64,000 nucleotides of DNA from JACVRW01 sp963850205 (GCA_963850205.1 CAWKKJ010000008.1:248001-312000); one strand, 5' to 3'; shown: positions 45,479 to 53,869, numbered from the stretch's first letter. The notes: a model not told the origin generated them from the letters alone. A program made the numbers and translations.

Positions 45479-48133
45479 TTACCGCTCGGTGTCAACGGCC
45501 AGGGCGCCGCCGTCGATTGTCAGCGAGACGGTGCCGTGGCGGTCCGTCCGGAACGTGCGCACGCCGGCGTTTCGCAGCGCGGCCAACGTCGCCGGCGTGG
45601 GGTGGCCGTACGTGTTCGGGCCCACCTCGATCCCGGCCAGCTCTGGCCGCAGGCGCTCGAGCACCTCGGGCAGGCCCGGATCGGCGCTGCCGTGGTGGGG
45701 AACCTTCATGGCGTCGACGTCCGGGAGCTCGAGCGGCGTGAGCGACTCGCTCTCGGCGTCCGCCGAGAGAAACAGCTCGAAGCCTCCGCTTCTCACCACC
45801 GCCACCACCGCGCGCGGGTTGGGATCCTCGGGCGCAGGTCCGGGCGGCCGAGGCGCCGGTGACAGGACGTCGACCGTGAGGCCGCCCGTTCGCAGGCGCA
45901 TGGGTGCCAGTGCGGGGACGGTCCTGACACCGCGCCCGGCCGCCCGGGCGAGGAGGGCGCGGAAGTCCCGATCGGCCGTGCCGTCGCCGCCGTCAGCAGG
46001 ACGTCCACCGGGTAGCGCGCCAGCACATCGGCCAGCCCGCCATGGTGGTCCCGGGACGCGTGGGTGGCCACCACGAGCCCCAGCCGCCGGACGCCCGCCT
46101 TGCGCAGCAGCCGGGCCACCCCGCCCTCGGGCGGGCCCCCGTCGAAGAGCAGAGCCGTGCCGTCGGGATGCTGAACGAGCGTCGCGTCGCCCTGGCCCAC
46201 GTCGAGGAAGCGGACGGTCAGCTCGCCGGGCGGCCCGGGGCCGCGCAGCACCGCCACCGTCGCCAGGCAGACCAGGGTGAGCGCCGCAGCGGCCGCCGCC
46301 TGGCGCTGGAGGCGGGGCCGGCGCCGGCATAGGGCCGCCGCCTCTTCGGCCCGCGGGCCCAGCCGCGAGGCGCGCCGGACGATCACTGCGCTTGCGGCCG
46401 CCAGCCCCGCGTAGGCGAGCGCAACGGCCGGCGCCCCGGGAAGTGGAAGCGAGAGCTGTCCGCCGGGGATGTCGGCGAAGCGCGCGGCCAGCAGCTCCAG
46501 GTATCCGATCGGCACGGCGGCGAGCGGTCCGAGGGCCTGGGCCAGGGTGCTCGGCCGCCGGGATCACGATCGCCAGCTGGCCGAGGGCGGCCTTCACCAT
46601 GCCCAGCCACATCGCCGGTGCAACCGCCGGGAGGGCCAGCAGGTTCGCCGGCAGGGAGGCGATCGACACGGTGCCGAAGTGGTAGGCGAGCAGGGGCGCG
46701 GTGGCCACGGTGGCCGCGATGGTCAGGGCGCCGCCCTCTGCCAGGCCTTCGAGCAAGGCCTCGACCCATCTCGGCCTCCCGTCGTCGGGCCCCTCGCGGC
46801 GGCCGGCGCCGGGGCCGGCGTTCGCCAACCAGCGGAGCGCCTCGCGGAGCGGCGGGCCAAGGAGCAGGATCCCGATCACGGCCGCGAACGACAGCTGCCA
46901 GCCGGGATCGCCACAGGCCCGGGGGTTCAGGGCGAGGGTGACGATGGCCGCGAGAAACAGCGCGTACCAGCGCGAGGCGGGCCGCGACAGCGTCATCGCC
47001 GCGACGCCCGCCGCGCCCATCACCCCGGCTCGCTGGAGCGATGGCCCGGCCCCGGCGAGCGGGACGTAGATCGCGATCAGCGCCAACAGCGCGAGTCCGC
47101 GCCCGCGCGGACCCAGCCCGGCCCCCGCGAGGAGCGGCAGCGCCAGCGCAGCGAGCAGCATCACGTTCTGGCCGCTGACCGCGAGAATGTGAGCCAACCC
47201 GGAGTCCCTGAAGTCCTGGCGCACCGGCTCGGCGATCTCCTCGTCCTGACCCAGCACCATTCCTCGCGCCAGCGAGGCGTCACCCGTGCTCATCCCGGCT
47301 GCAACTGCCCGCTCGGCTCGCTCGCGCATGCGGTCGAGCACGCCGGCCAGGCGAGCCCGGCGCTCACCGGTCGGGCGCAGCCGGTCGGCCAGGTACTCGC
47401 CCGCGATTCCGCGGCGCCGCAGATGGGCCGTCCAGTCGAACGAGCCGCCGGAGCGCTCAGCGGCGTTCAGCGACCGCAGCCGCCCGCGCAGCGCCAGCTC
47501 GGCCCCGATTCCCACCGGCGGCACGTCGACCCAGCGAGGGAGGCGCAAGAGCAGCCGTGTGCCGTCCAGCCGTCCTCGGCTGATCTCGATCTCCGCCGAT
47601 GCGCCGAAGGCGGAGGGGCGCAGGCGAGTGGCGAGCTGGGCTCTGAGGGGAATGGCCAGGCCGTCCTCGAGCCGCTCCGCTGGAGCGTCGATCGCAGCGA
47701 GGCGGCTCTCGCCCGCCAACGCGCCGCCCGCCACGAGCACCAGCGCCAGGCCGGCGAGGGCCGGCGCGCGAAGGACGACGAGCCCACCCGCGGCCAGGGC
47801 GCCGACGCCGAGCGCGGGCGCAGGGCCCGCCGGCGCGAGGGCAAGGCCGAGCGCCAGACACGCCGCCGCAACCTGCCACGGGCGCTGGGCCAGCGTCCCG
47901 AGGGCGGCGAAGGGTCCCTGGGCGCGCGGATGGGTTCCATGGGATCGACGGAGATCCACAGGGCGGGTCGGCGGCCTTCCGGCCTCCGGCGCCGGCGAGC
48001 CCGCCGGCCCCGCGCCCCGCGAATCGGCGCCCCGCTGATCGGCGCCCCGCGAATCGGCGCCCCGCGAATCGGCGCCGGGCGAATCGGCGCCCGGCGAGTC
48101 GGCGCCCGGCGAATCGGTCTCGACCGCGGCCAT
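45479..48133 (-). CDS. comEC: ComEC/Rec2 DNA-uptake channel, with two compensating frameshifts
   Basis: 884 residues as read. The N-terminal DUF4131-like part, the Competence domain (GLAHILAVSGQNVMLLAAL, quoted in part; GWQLSFAAVIGILLLGP) and the C-terminal half of the metallo-beta-lactamase domain (MKVPHHGSADPGL) share one frame. Between about 46550 and 45994 the ComEC sequence is in another frame: VRFLDVGQGDATLV, ATHASRDHHGGL and PVDVLL. Deleting one C near 46553 and adding one G near 45994 would restore LAQALGPLAAVPIGYLELL and DGGDGTADRDF. As given, about 185 residues are scrambled but no stop occurs. ComEC conducts single-stranded DNA into the cell. A low-complexity repeat forms the N-terminus. 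Confidence 0.9.
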   Translation of the reverse strand: MAAVETDSPGADSPGADSPGADSRGADSRGADQRGADSRGAGPAGSPAPEAGRPPTRPVDLRRSHGTHPRAQGPFAALGTLAQRPWQVAAACLALGLALAPAGPAPALGVGALAAGGLVVLRAPALAGLALVLVAGGALAGESRLAAIDAPAERLEDGLAIPLRAQLATRLRPSAFGASAEIEISRGRLDGTRLLLRLPRWVDVPPVGIGAELALRGRLRSLNAAERSGGSFDWTAHLRRRGIAGEYLADRLRPTGERRARLAGVLDRMRERAERAVAAGMSTGDASLARGMVLGQDEEIAEPVRQDFRDSGLAHILAVSGQNVMLLAALALPLLAGAGLGPRGRGLALLALIAIYVPLAGAGPSLQRAGVMGAAGVAAMTLSRPASRWYALFLAAIVTLALNPRACGDPGWQLSFAAVIGILLLGPPLREALRWLANAGPGAGRREGPDDGRPRWVEALLEGLAEGGALTIAATVATAPLLAYHFGTVSIASLPANLLALPAVAPAMWLGMVKAALGQLAIVIPAAEHPGPGPRTARRRADRIPGAAGRALRRHPRRTALASTSRGAGRCARLRGAGGRKRSDRPARLAAGPAGRRGGGPMPAPAPPPAPGGGRCGAHPGLPGDGGGAARPRAARRADRPLPRRGPGRRDARSASRRHGSALRRGPARGRGGPAAAQGGRPAAGARGGHPRVPGPPWRAGRCAGALPGGRPADGGDGTADRDFRALLARAAGRGVRTVPALAPMRLRTGGLTVDVLSPAPRPPGPAPEDPNPRAVVAVVRSGGFELFLSADAESESLTPLELPDVDAMKVPHHGSADPGLPEVLERLRPELAGIEVGPNTYGHPTPATLAALRNAGVRTFRTDRHGTVSLTIDGGALAVDTER
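48021..48117 (-). repeat. 15-bp tandem repeat, pentapeptide repeat in ComEC N-terminus
   Basis: Six full copies and one partial copy of a 15-base unit (GAATCGGCGCCCCGC with small changes, at 48021, 48036, 48051, 48066, 48081, 48096 and 48111). It encodes a repeated D-S-P/R-G-A pentapeptide (D-Q-R-G-A once) right after the start of ComEC, before the first membrane segment. The variable count of such repeats makes it a possible length polymorphism. Confidence 0.9.
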
Positions 48134-48134
48134 C

Positions 48135-48749
48135 TCACGGCTGCAGCGCCTCGCGGAGGGTCTCGAGCCGCTTCTCGCCGATTCCCTCCACCTCGCCCAG
48201 TTGCTCGACCGAGCCGAACCCGCCCTGCTCCTGGCGGTACTCGACGATCCGCTCCGCAAGCGTGGGGCCGATCCCGTCTATCTCTTCGAGCTGCTCGAGC
48301 GTGGCCGCTCCGAGGCTTGGTTTCGGCCCGCCGGCGATGCCCGCGGCGGCGGTGCCACCGGCTCCGGCCGCGCCGGCGAGTCCGGCTGCGCCGGCGGGCC
48401 CGGCGACCGGCACCACGATCTGCTGCCCGTCCTGTATGCGCGCGGCCAGGTTCACGCCGGTCAACGCGGCTCGGGGTTTCGGGCCGCCGGCCCGCTCAAT
48501 CGCTCGCGCCACCCGCGCACCTTCGGCCACCCGGAACAGCCCGGGCCGCCGGACCGCCCCCGCCACGTGGACGTACACCCGCGACGCGCCGCTCGCTCGG
48601 GCTCCACCCGCCGCGCCCGCATGGCGCTCGAGCTTCACCGGGCCGGCGCTCGGCTCCCCGCGGGCGTCGACCAGGCGCATGACGGCCAGGACAACGACCA
48701 CCGCCGCGACCCCCCAGATGACCACTGATCCTGGTACGCGCTCGGGCAT
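48135..48749 (-). CDS. comEA: ComEA-like DNA-binding competence protein
   Basis: 204 residues. An N-terminal membrane anchor (about 8-24), an SLBB-type domain (VYVHVAGAVRRPGLFRV, 58-74) and a C-terminal helix-hairpin-helix pair (LEQLEEIDGIGPTLAERIVE and EVEGIGEKRLETLRE) match ComEA. It binds double-stranded DNA outside the membrane and hands it to ComEC, whose gene starts one base after its stop. The Ala/Gly linker is unusually long. Confidence 0.92.
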   Translation of the reverse strand: MPERVPGSVVIWGVAAVVVVLAVMRLVDARGEPSAGPVKLERHAGAAGGARASGASRVYVHVAGAVRRPGLFRVAEGARVARAIERAGGPKPRAALTGVNLAARIQDGQQIVVPVAGPAGAAGLAGAAGAGGTAAAGIAGGPKPSLGAATLEQLEEIDGIGPTLAERIVEYRQEQGGFGSVEQLGEVEGIGEKRLETLREALQP

Positions 48750-48862
48750 GACCCGAAGCTAGGACGAAGCGCGTTACACGTGGGTGCGGTATGTAAAACC
48801 TTCGCGACAATTCGGCATTAGCGCGATCTGGTCCCCAGTCGCACGCTCATATGATCTGACCG

Positions 48863-49315
48863 GTGGAGCACCTCACCGCGGTGCTCGGCGGCAAGGAGGG
48901 CGAGCGGCCCGTCGTCGAGCTTCCCTTCGATCCGCGCGAGCGCTGGGGCAAGGCCCGAGCGCCGGTGCGGGGAACGGTGGCGGGCGTGCCGTTCAGAACC
49001 ACGGTCGCGGTCTACGGAGGGCGCTACTTCCTGGGCCTCAACAAGCAAATCCGTGACCGCGCCCGCATCGCGATCGGTGACGAGGTGGAGGTCGCGCTGG
49101 AGTTGGGTGACGAGCCGCGAACCGTTGAGGTCCCTCCCCTCCTGGCAGAAGCCCTCGAGCGAGACGGCCCGGCCAAGGCGGCGTTCGAGTCTCTCTCCTA
49201 CACCCATCGGCGCGAGTACGCCGAGTGGATCTCGGAGGCCAAGCGCGAGGAGACCCGGGCGCGGCGCGCCGAGAAGGCCGTGGGCATGCTGCGAGACGGG
49301 ACTGCGAGCCCCTGA
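48863..49315 (+). CDS. YdeI/OmdA family protein (DUF1905 plus OmdA)
   Basis: 150 residues. The N-terminal half (GTVAGVPFRTTVAVYGGRYF, LGLNKQIRDRARI and GDEVEVALELGDEPRTVE) is DUF1905; the C-terminal helices (SLSYTHRREYAEWISEAKRE, quoted within limits) are the bacteriocin-protection/OmpD-associated domain. Function not established in actinobacteria. GTG start at 48863; TATGAT lies eight bases upstream as a possible -10, so the transcript may be nearly leaderless. Confidence 0.88.
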   Translation: MEHLTAVLGGKEGERPVVELPFDPRERWGKARAPVRGTVAGVPFRTTVAVYGGRYFLGLNKQIRDRARIAIGDEVEVALELGDEPRTVEVPPLLAEALERDGPAKAAFESLSYTHRREYAEWISEAKREETRARRAEKAVGMLRDGTASP

Positions 49316-49351
49316 ACGAGGGGCGCCGCCTCCGGTCCACCGCGCCGGATC

Positions 49352-49627
49352 TCAGCGAACCTGAAAGCCCGACAGGCCCTCGGGCGGCTCGTCGCTGGTC
49401 TCCACCTGCACGACGTCGGCCCCGCGTGAGCCCTCGCCGCACCATTCGACCAGACCCTCGACCGCCTCCGCGTCGCCCTCGAACACCGCTTCGACCGCCC
49501 CGTCGGGGCGGTTGGTCACCCAGCCGGCCAGTCCCCGCGCCGTCGCCTCCCGACGGCAGGTGTCCCGGAAGAAGACGCCTTGCACCTGGCCGTGGACCAG
49601 GACCCGCCGCCGCACCGGGTCACTCAT
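49352..49627 (-). CDS. acyP: Acylphosphatase
   Basis: 91 residues, the usual size. VHGQVQGVFFRDTC contains the phosphate-binding loop with Arg21, and GWVTNRPDGAVEAVFEG the catalytic Asn39. It hydrolyses acyl phosphates in the cytosol. Start ATG at 49627; the long extension upstream is antisense to the next gene. Confidence 0.95.
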   Translation of the reverse strand: MSDPVRRRVLVHGQVQGVFFRDTCRREATARGLAGWVTNRPDGAVEAVFEGDAEAVEGLVEWCGEGSRGADVVQVETSDEPPEGLSGFQVR

Positions 49628-49650
49628 AGAATCCGGCGCCGGCGCAGACT

Positions 49651-49657
49651 GGAGGAG
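49651..49657 (+). promoter_or_regulatory. Strong Shine-Dalgarno for the guanidino-group hydrolase
   Basis: GGAGGAG ends six bases before ATG 49664. It supports that start over an in-frame GTG/ATG extension upstream, which is antisense to acylphosphatase. Confidence 0.8.
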
Positions 49658-49663
49658 ACGAAT

Positions 49664-50548
49664 ATGGAAGCAGGGGCACGCACGGAACCGGCTTGGGGAG
49701 TGGACTCGGAGTATGGACTTCTCCTCGACGTCCTGCTCTGCCCGCCGGACAACTTCCACTGGCTCCCCGCCAGCGCCATTGCCCGGGCCACCCTGGAGAG
49801 CGGGCTGGTCTTCAGCGCCGAGGACGCGCGGCGACAGCACGCCGAGATGGTCTCGGTCTACGAGGATGCCGGCGTTCGCGTCCACCTCCTGGAGCCGGAT
49901 CCGGCCCTCCCCTACCAGGTCTTCGCGCGCGACTCGAGCATCAACGTGGGCAACGGGGCGATCGTCACCCAGCTCGCCCAGCACTGGCGGAGGGGCGAAT
50001 ATTCGGCCGTCATCGCCTTCTACCAGCGATGTGGCATTCCGATCACGAACATGGTGACGGCGGGCTCCTTCGAGGGCGGGGACTTCATGATCGTCGAGCC
50101 TGGCGTCGCTGCGATCGGGACGGGCGAGGAGCGGACGCAGGAAAAGGCGGCGCGCCAGGTGGCGGGTTGGCTCGAGGCGGAGGGCTGGGAGGTGCGGGTG
50201 GAGAGGATCCCGCCGCACTTCCTCCACATCGACGTCTTGGCCGCCATGCTGGGACCAAAGCTGGCGGCCGTCTGTGTCGAGCAGGTCAGCACGGCCTTTC
50301 TGAGCTGGCTCGAGGGGAAGGGCGTGGAGGTCGTGCCCGTCAGCCTGGAGGCTGCGCTCAAGCTGGGCGTCAACGGCGTCTGTCTCGGCGACGATCGCGT
50401 GCTTTCGACCGCCGAGTCGGGGGAGCTCAACGAGCGCCTCCGCGCGCTGGGGCTCACGGTCTATGACCCCGAACTCTCGATGTTCACGCTCGGGGGCGGC
50501 GGCGCTCACTGCCTGATGCAGGCCATCCGGCGCGAGCGCGCGGGCTGA
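49664..50548 (+). CDS. Guanidino-group-hydrolysing enzyme of the arginine deiminase/DDAH superfamily
   Basis: 294 residues. The catalytic set of the family is visible: Asp90 (FARDSSINV), Glu137/Asp140 (GSFEGGDFM), His188 and Asp190 (FLHIDVL) and the nucleophile Cys283 (GGGAHCLMQ). Such enzymes hydrolyse the guanidino group of arginine, methylarginines or agmatine to a ureido (carbamoyl) product. The short size and motif order favour the DDAH/amidinotransferase branch, but the substrate is not certain. Its stop overlaps the next start as TGATG, coupling it to an N-carbamoyl amidohydrolase that could use the product. Confidence 0.86.
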   Translation: MEAGARTEPAWGVDSEYGLLLDVLLCPPDNFHWLPASAIARATLESGLVFSAEDARRQHAEMVSVYEDAGVRVHLLEPDPALPYQVFARDSSINVGNGAIVTQLAQHWRRGEYSAVIAFYQRCGIPITNMVTAGSFEGGDFMIVEPGVAAIGTGEERTQEKAARQVAGWLEAEGWEVRVERIPPHFLHIDVLAAMLGPKLAAVCVEQVSTAFLSWLEGKGVEVVPVSLEAALKLGVNGVCLGDDRVLSTAESGELNERLRALGLTVYDPELSMFTLGGGGAHCLMQAIRRERAG

Positions 50549-51831
50549 TGGAGGTCGACCCGGCAAGGGTCATCGCCGACCTCCGCGAGCTCGATCGCCT
50601 CACCGGAGGCCCTGGCGGCGCGCGGCGGTTGTGCTGGACCGACGGCTGGGTGCGGGCGCGGGAGTTCCTGCGCGATCGTCTGTCCGCCATCGACGGTGTG
50701 AGCGTGGATGTGGACGAGGCGGGCAACCTGTGGGCCACCCTGCCCGGAACGGGCCGGGAAACCGACGACGAGAAGAGTGACGGCCCTGCTCCCGGCGGCG
50801 CCCGGGGCGGCGGGTCGGCCTCGGACGGGACGGTGGCGGTCGGCTCCCACCTCGACTCCGTTCCCAACGGCGGCTGGCTGGACGGGGCGCTGGGGGTGAT
50901 GGCCGCGCTGGAGGTGTTGCGCGTGGCCGCGTCCGATCCGCCCCGGCACCCGTTGACCCTGGTCGACTTCGCCGACGAGGAGGGGGCTCGCTTCGGCCGC
51001 AGCCTCTTCGGGAGCGCGGCGGTCGCGGGGACGCTCGACGTGAGCGCCGTGGAATCGCTGCGTGACGCCGAGGGCGACGTCCTGCGCCCGGTGCTCGCCG
51101 AGCACGGCGTGGACCTCGACCGCCTCGGGGGGGCGACCTCCCGGCGCGAGGGAGTGATCGCCTACCTCGAGCTGCACATCGAGCAGGGGCCGGTGCTCGA
51201 GAGCGAGGGCGTCGCGGTGGCCGGGGTGAGCGGGACGGCGGGACTGGAGCGCCACCGGCTCCTGTTCGAGGGGCAGGCCTCCCACGCCGGGACCACGCCG
51301 ATGGCGATGCGTCGTGACGCGGCCTTGGCCGCCGCCGAGACCACGCTGGCAGTCGAGGGGATCGCCCGCCGTCACGACGGCGTGGGCACCGGCGGAGTCC
51401 TGCGGCTCGAGCCGGGGGTCCCCACCGCCGTGGCGGGCCGCGCCGAGCTGGTGGTGGACCTACGCCACTCCGAAGCCGAGCCGCTGGCGGGCATGCTCGA
51501 GGAGACCCTGGCCGTCGCCCGGCGGGCGGCGGACGAGCGGGGCTGCTCGCTCGAGGTCTCAGAGGTCTTCCGCATCGAGCCGATCCCGTTCGACGAGCGG
51601 CTGGTGGCCGCCGCGCGCGACGCGGCCGGCAGCGGGCGGGTCCTGGCCAGCGGGGCCCTTCACGACGCCGCCGAGATGGCGCGCCACGTCCCCGTGGCCA
51701 TGATCTTCGCCCCCTCGACGGGCGGGCTCAGCCACACCAAGGAGGAAGACACCCCCGAGGAGGACCTGGCCGCGGCGATCAGCGCCTTCGGCAAGCTGGC
51801 CCTGAGCGCGGCCCGCGGCGAGGTGCTCTGA
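50548..51831 (+). CDS. M20-family N-carbamoyl-amino-acid/allantoate amidohydrolase
   Basis: 427 residues. The binuclear metal ligands are in GSHLDSVPNGGWLDGALG, DEEGARFGRSLFGS, LHIEQGPVLE and GLSHTKEED; GTTPMAMRRDAALAAAE is the dimerisation-lid region. The family cleaves N-carbamoyl amino acids, allantoate or ureidoglycolate to amine, CO2 and NH3. It starts within the stop of the guanidino hydrolase, so the natural guess is that it decarbamoylates the ureido product of that enzyme. An unusual Gly/Ala/Asp-rich insertion occurs near residues 70-95. Confidence 0.9.
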   Translation: MEVDPARVIADLRELDRLTGGPGGARRLCWTDGWVRAREFLRDRLSAIDGVSVDVDEAGNLWATLPGTGRETDDEKSDGPAPGGARGGGSASDGTVAVGSHLDSVPNGGWLDGALGVMAALEVLRVAASDPPRHPLTLVDFADEEGARFGRSLFGSAAVAGTLDVSAVESLRDAEGDVLRPVLAEHGVDLDRLGGATSRREGVIAYLELHIEQGPVLESEGVAVAGVSGTAGLERHRLLFEGQASHAGTTPMAMRRDAALAAAETTLAVEGIARRHDGVGTGGVLRLEPGVPTAVAGRAELVVDLRHSEAEPLAGMLEETLAVARRAADERGCSLEVSEVFRIEPIPFDERLVAAARDAAGSGRVLASGALHDAAEMARHVPVAMIFAPSTGGLSHTKEEDTPEEDLAAAISAFGKLALSAARGEVL

Positions 51832-51866
51832 GCGGGCCCCCCCGGCCGGCCCCGCCGGCCCGGCCC

Positions 51867-51887
51867 GGCGCCCCAGGCCAGGGCGCC
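51867..51887. terminator. Hairpin between convergent genes
   Basis: GGCGCCC, a 7-base loop and GGGCGCC form a perfect stem at 51867-51887, between the M20 gene and the decarboxylase. The 35 bases before it are almost only G and C and can fold further. There is no T-run. Confidence 0.5.
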
Positions 51888-53401
51888 TACTCGCAGACGG
51901 CCCGGATGGTCCGCAGCTCGCGGTCGCTCGCCCCCCGCAGGCTGCCGCCGTGGTCGATCGCCTCCTGGACGTACTCGAGCGTCTCTGCCGTGAGCCGCTC
52001 GCCCGGAAGCACGTTGGGGATCCCCGGCGGGTAGGCGGCCAGCGACTCGGCGGCCACCCGGCCGACGGCCTCGGCCGCTGGCAGGACCTCCTGGGGGCCG
52101 AGGAAGGCCTCCCTGGGCGTCATCACCAGCTCGCCCCAGGGCGGCGGGGGCGCGAATGCCTCACGCCGGCGGTGATCCGGCCCGGGCAGCGACGCGGCTG
52201 CGTCACGCAGCCCGTCGAGCAGCCGGCGCCCGCTGGTCTCCACGTCCTCGGCCATGCCGAAGACGGCCACCATCACGTTCTCGCCCGCCAGCTCCATGAG
52301 GATGTCGTGCTCCTCGCGCAGGCGCCGGGCCAGGTCGTAGCCCAGCGCTCCCGTGCCGCGCACGTCGATCGCCACGCGCAGCGGGTCGTAGTCGTGCACT
52401 CCCGGCGCGCCCACCAGGCGCTCGTCCAGCACATCCAACCCCGGAAGCTCGCGCACGGCCGCCCGGAACGACTGCAGTCCGGCGATCGTGCGCGACAGCA
52501 GTTCGCGCCCGCGCGTCACCGCGAGACGCCGCGCGGCGTCGAGCGACCCCGTCAACAGCGAGCTCGGGCTGGTCGACTCGAGCAGCGTCACGCAGCGGTC
52601 CACCAGCTCGTCGTCGAGCAGGCTGTCCTCGCCGGCGTGAACCATCGACGCCTGGGTGAGGCTCCCGACCACCTTGTGTGTGCTGGACACGACGAGGTCC
52701 GCTCCCAGGGAGAGCGCCGGCGCGGGCAGGTCGGCGTGGAAGGGAAAGTGGGCTCCCCAGGCCTCGTCGACCACGAGCGGCACGTCGTGCGCGTGGGCCA
52801 CCTCGGCGAGACCCTCGATGTCGGCGACCGCCCCGAAGTAGGTGGGCGAGACGGCGGTCACGCCGACCGCCCCGGGCGTCTGCCGCAGGGCCTCGTCCAG
52901 GCTGTCGGGGGTGATGCAGTGGGCGATGTGCAGCTCGGGATCGAGCTCCGGTGCCACGAAGGTCGGGCGCATACCGGAGAGAACGAGGGCGTCGATCGTG
53001 CTGGAGTGGGCGTTGCGCTGCACCACCAGCTCGCGCCCGCGGTGGGCCAGCGCCAGGAGCGCCACGTGGTTTGCCTGCGACGCTCCGTTGACCAGGAACC
53101 AGGTGCGGCGGGCTCCCCAGGCGTCGGCCGCCATCAGCTGGGCCTGCTGGAAGGGCGTGGGCTCCGGGCCCTGGTCGATGCCCGGGGTGAGGGCCGGGAT
53201 GTCGAGGTCGAGAGCGCCTTCGCCGAAGGCCGCGATCAGGCCAGGGTCGGCGGCCTCGCCGCCCTTGTGGCCGGGCACATGGAAGCGTCCGGGACGACGG
53301 TCGGCGTAGGCCTGAAGGGCGTCGAGATACGGCGTTTCGCTCTGCGCCGGGGTCGCGCCCTCCCGCCGGCGCCGCCCGGTAGAAGGCTCGGAGACAGACA
53401 T
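51887..53401 (-). CDS. Orn/Lys/Arg decarboxylase, aspartate-aminotransferase fold
   Basis: 504 residues. GRFHVPGHKGG (39-49), NAHSSTIDALVLSGM (130-144), VVDEAWGAHF (211-219) and SSTHKVVGSLTQ (239-250, PLP Lys243) are the diagnostic blocks of the biosynthetic-size group III decarboxylases without the wing domain, as in Bacillus SpeA/YaaO. It yields cadaverine, putrescine or agmatine depending on substrate, which these motifs do not decide. It is convergent to the guanidino hydrolase/M20 pair, suggesting an arginine/polyamine context. Confidence 0.92.
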   Translation of the reverse strand: MSVSEPSTGRRRREGATPAQSETPYLDALQAYADRRPGRFHVPGHKGGEAADPGLIAAFGEGALDLDIPALTPGIDQGPEPTPFQQAQLMAADAWGARRTWFLVNGASQANHVALLALAHRGRELVVQRNAHSSTIDALVLSGMRPTFVAPELDPELHIAHCITPDSLDEALRQTPGAVGVTAVSPTYFGAVADIEGLAEVAHAHDVPLVVDEAWGAHFPFHADLPAPALSLGADLVVSSTHKVVGSLTQASMVHAGEDSLLDDELVDRCVTLLESTSPSSLLTGSLDAARRLAVTRGRELLSRTIAGLQSFRAAVRELPGLDVLDERLVGAPGVHDYDPLRVAIDVRGTGALGYDLARRLREEHDILMELAGENVMVAVFGMAEDVETSGRRLLDGLRDAAASLPGPDHRRREAFAPPPPWGELVMTPREAFLGPQEVLPAAEAVGRVAAESLAAYPPGIPNVLPGERLTAETLEYVQEAIDHGGSLRGASDRELRTIRAVCE

Positions 53402-53413
53402 GCGGGGGCGAGT

Positions 53414-53869
53414 CTAGGTAACCGCCGCGAGCGCGGCGTCCACGGCCGCCTCCGCCGAGGCGGCGGGCTCGACGCCCTCGATGTCCCAGGTGTCCAACCC
53501 CACCACCCGCTTGCCCGCCCTGAGAGCCAAGGCGATCTCCGACAGGGTCCCGTGTCCGCCGCCCACCGCCACCAGCGCATCGCCGGCACGCACCACCAGG
53601 AGGTTGCGGCCTTGGCCGAGGTCGGTGGGCAGGGCCACGTCGACGTACCGATTGGCCGCCGCCCGGTCGCCGCCGGGGAGCAGGCCCACGGTCGTGCCTC
53701 CGGCCTCCTTGGCCCCTCGGCACGCAGCCTCCATCACGCCTCCCAACCCGCCGCACACCACCACGGCGCCTCGGCCGGCGAGGCCCCGCCCCACGGACTC
53801 GGCGGCAGCGGTGAGTTCCCCGGAGGCCTCGCCGGGGCCGACCACGGCGACGTAGACCGGACCGGTCAG
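53414..53869 (-). CDS. LOG-like TIGR00725 family protein, CTG start
   Basis: 151 residues. VYVAVVGPGEASGE, VVCGGLGGVMEAACRGAKEAGG (quoted as two parts in the gene) and AVGGGHGTLSEIALAL match the TIGR00725 branch of the Rossmann-like LOG superfamily; the PGGxGTxxE motif of nucleoside phosphoribohydrolases is changed to GGGHGTLSE. The first strand begins at CTG 53869, which overlaps the upstream stop as CTGA; the first in-frame GTG lies inside that strand. Function not known. Confidence 0.85.
   Translation of the reverse strand: MTGPVYVAVVGPGEASGELTAAAESVGRGLAGRGAVVVCGGLGGVMEAACRGAKEAGGTTVGLLPGGDRAAANRYVDVALPTDLGQGRNLLVVRAGDALVAVGGGHGTLSEIALALRAGKRVVGLDTWDIEGVEPAASAEAAVDAALAAVT

Noticed and set aside
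45990..46560. Programmed frameshifting in comEC
   Set aside because: Two opposite shifts without slippery heptamers or a downstream structure at both sites are better explained by indel errors.
48021..48117. CRISPR array
   Set aside because: Contiguous 15-base units without spacers, in frame within comEC.
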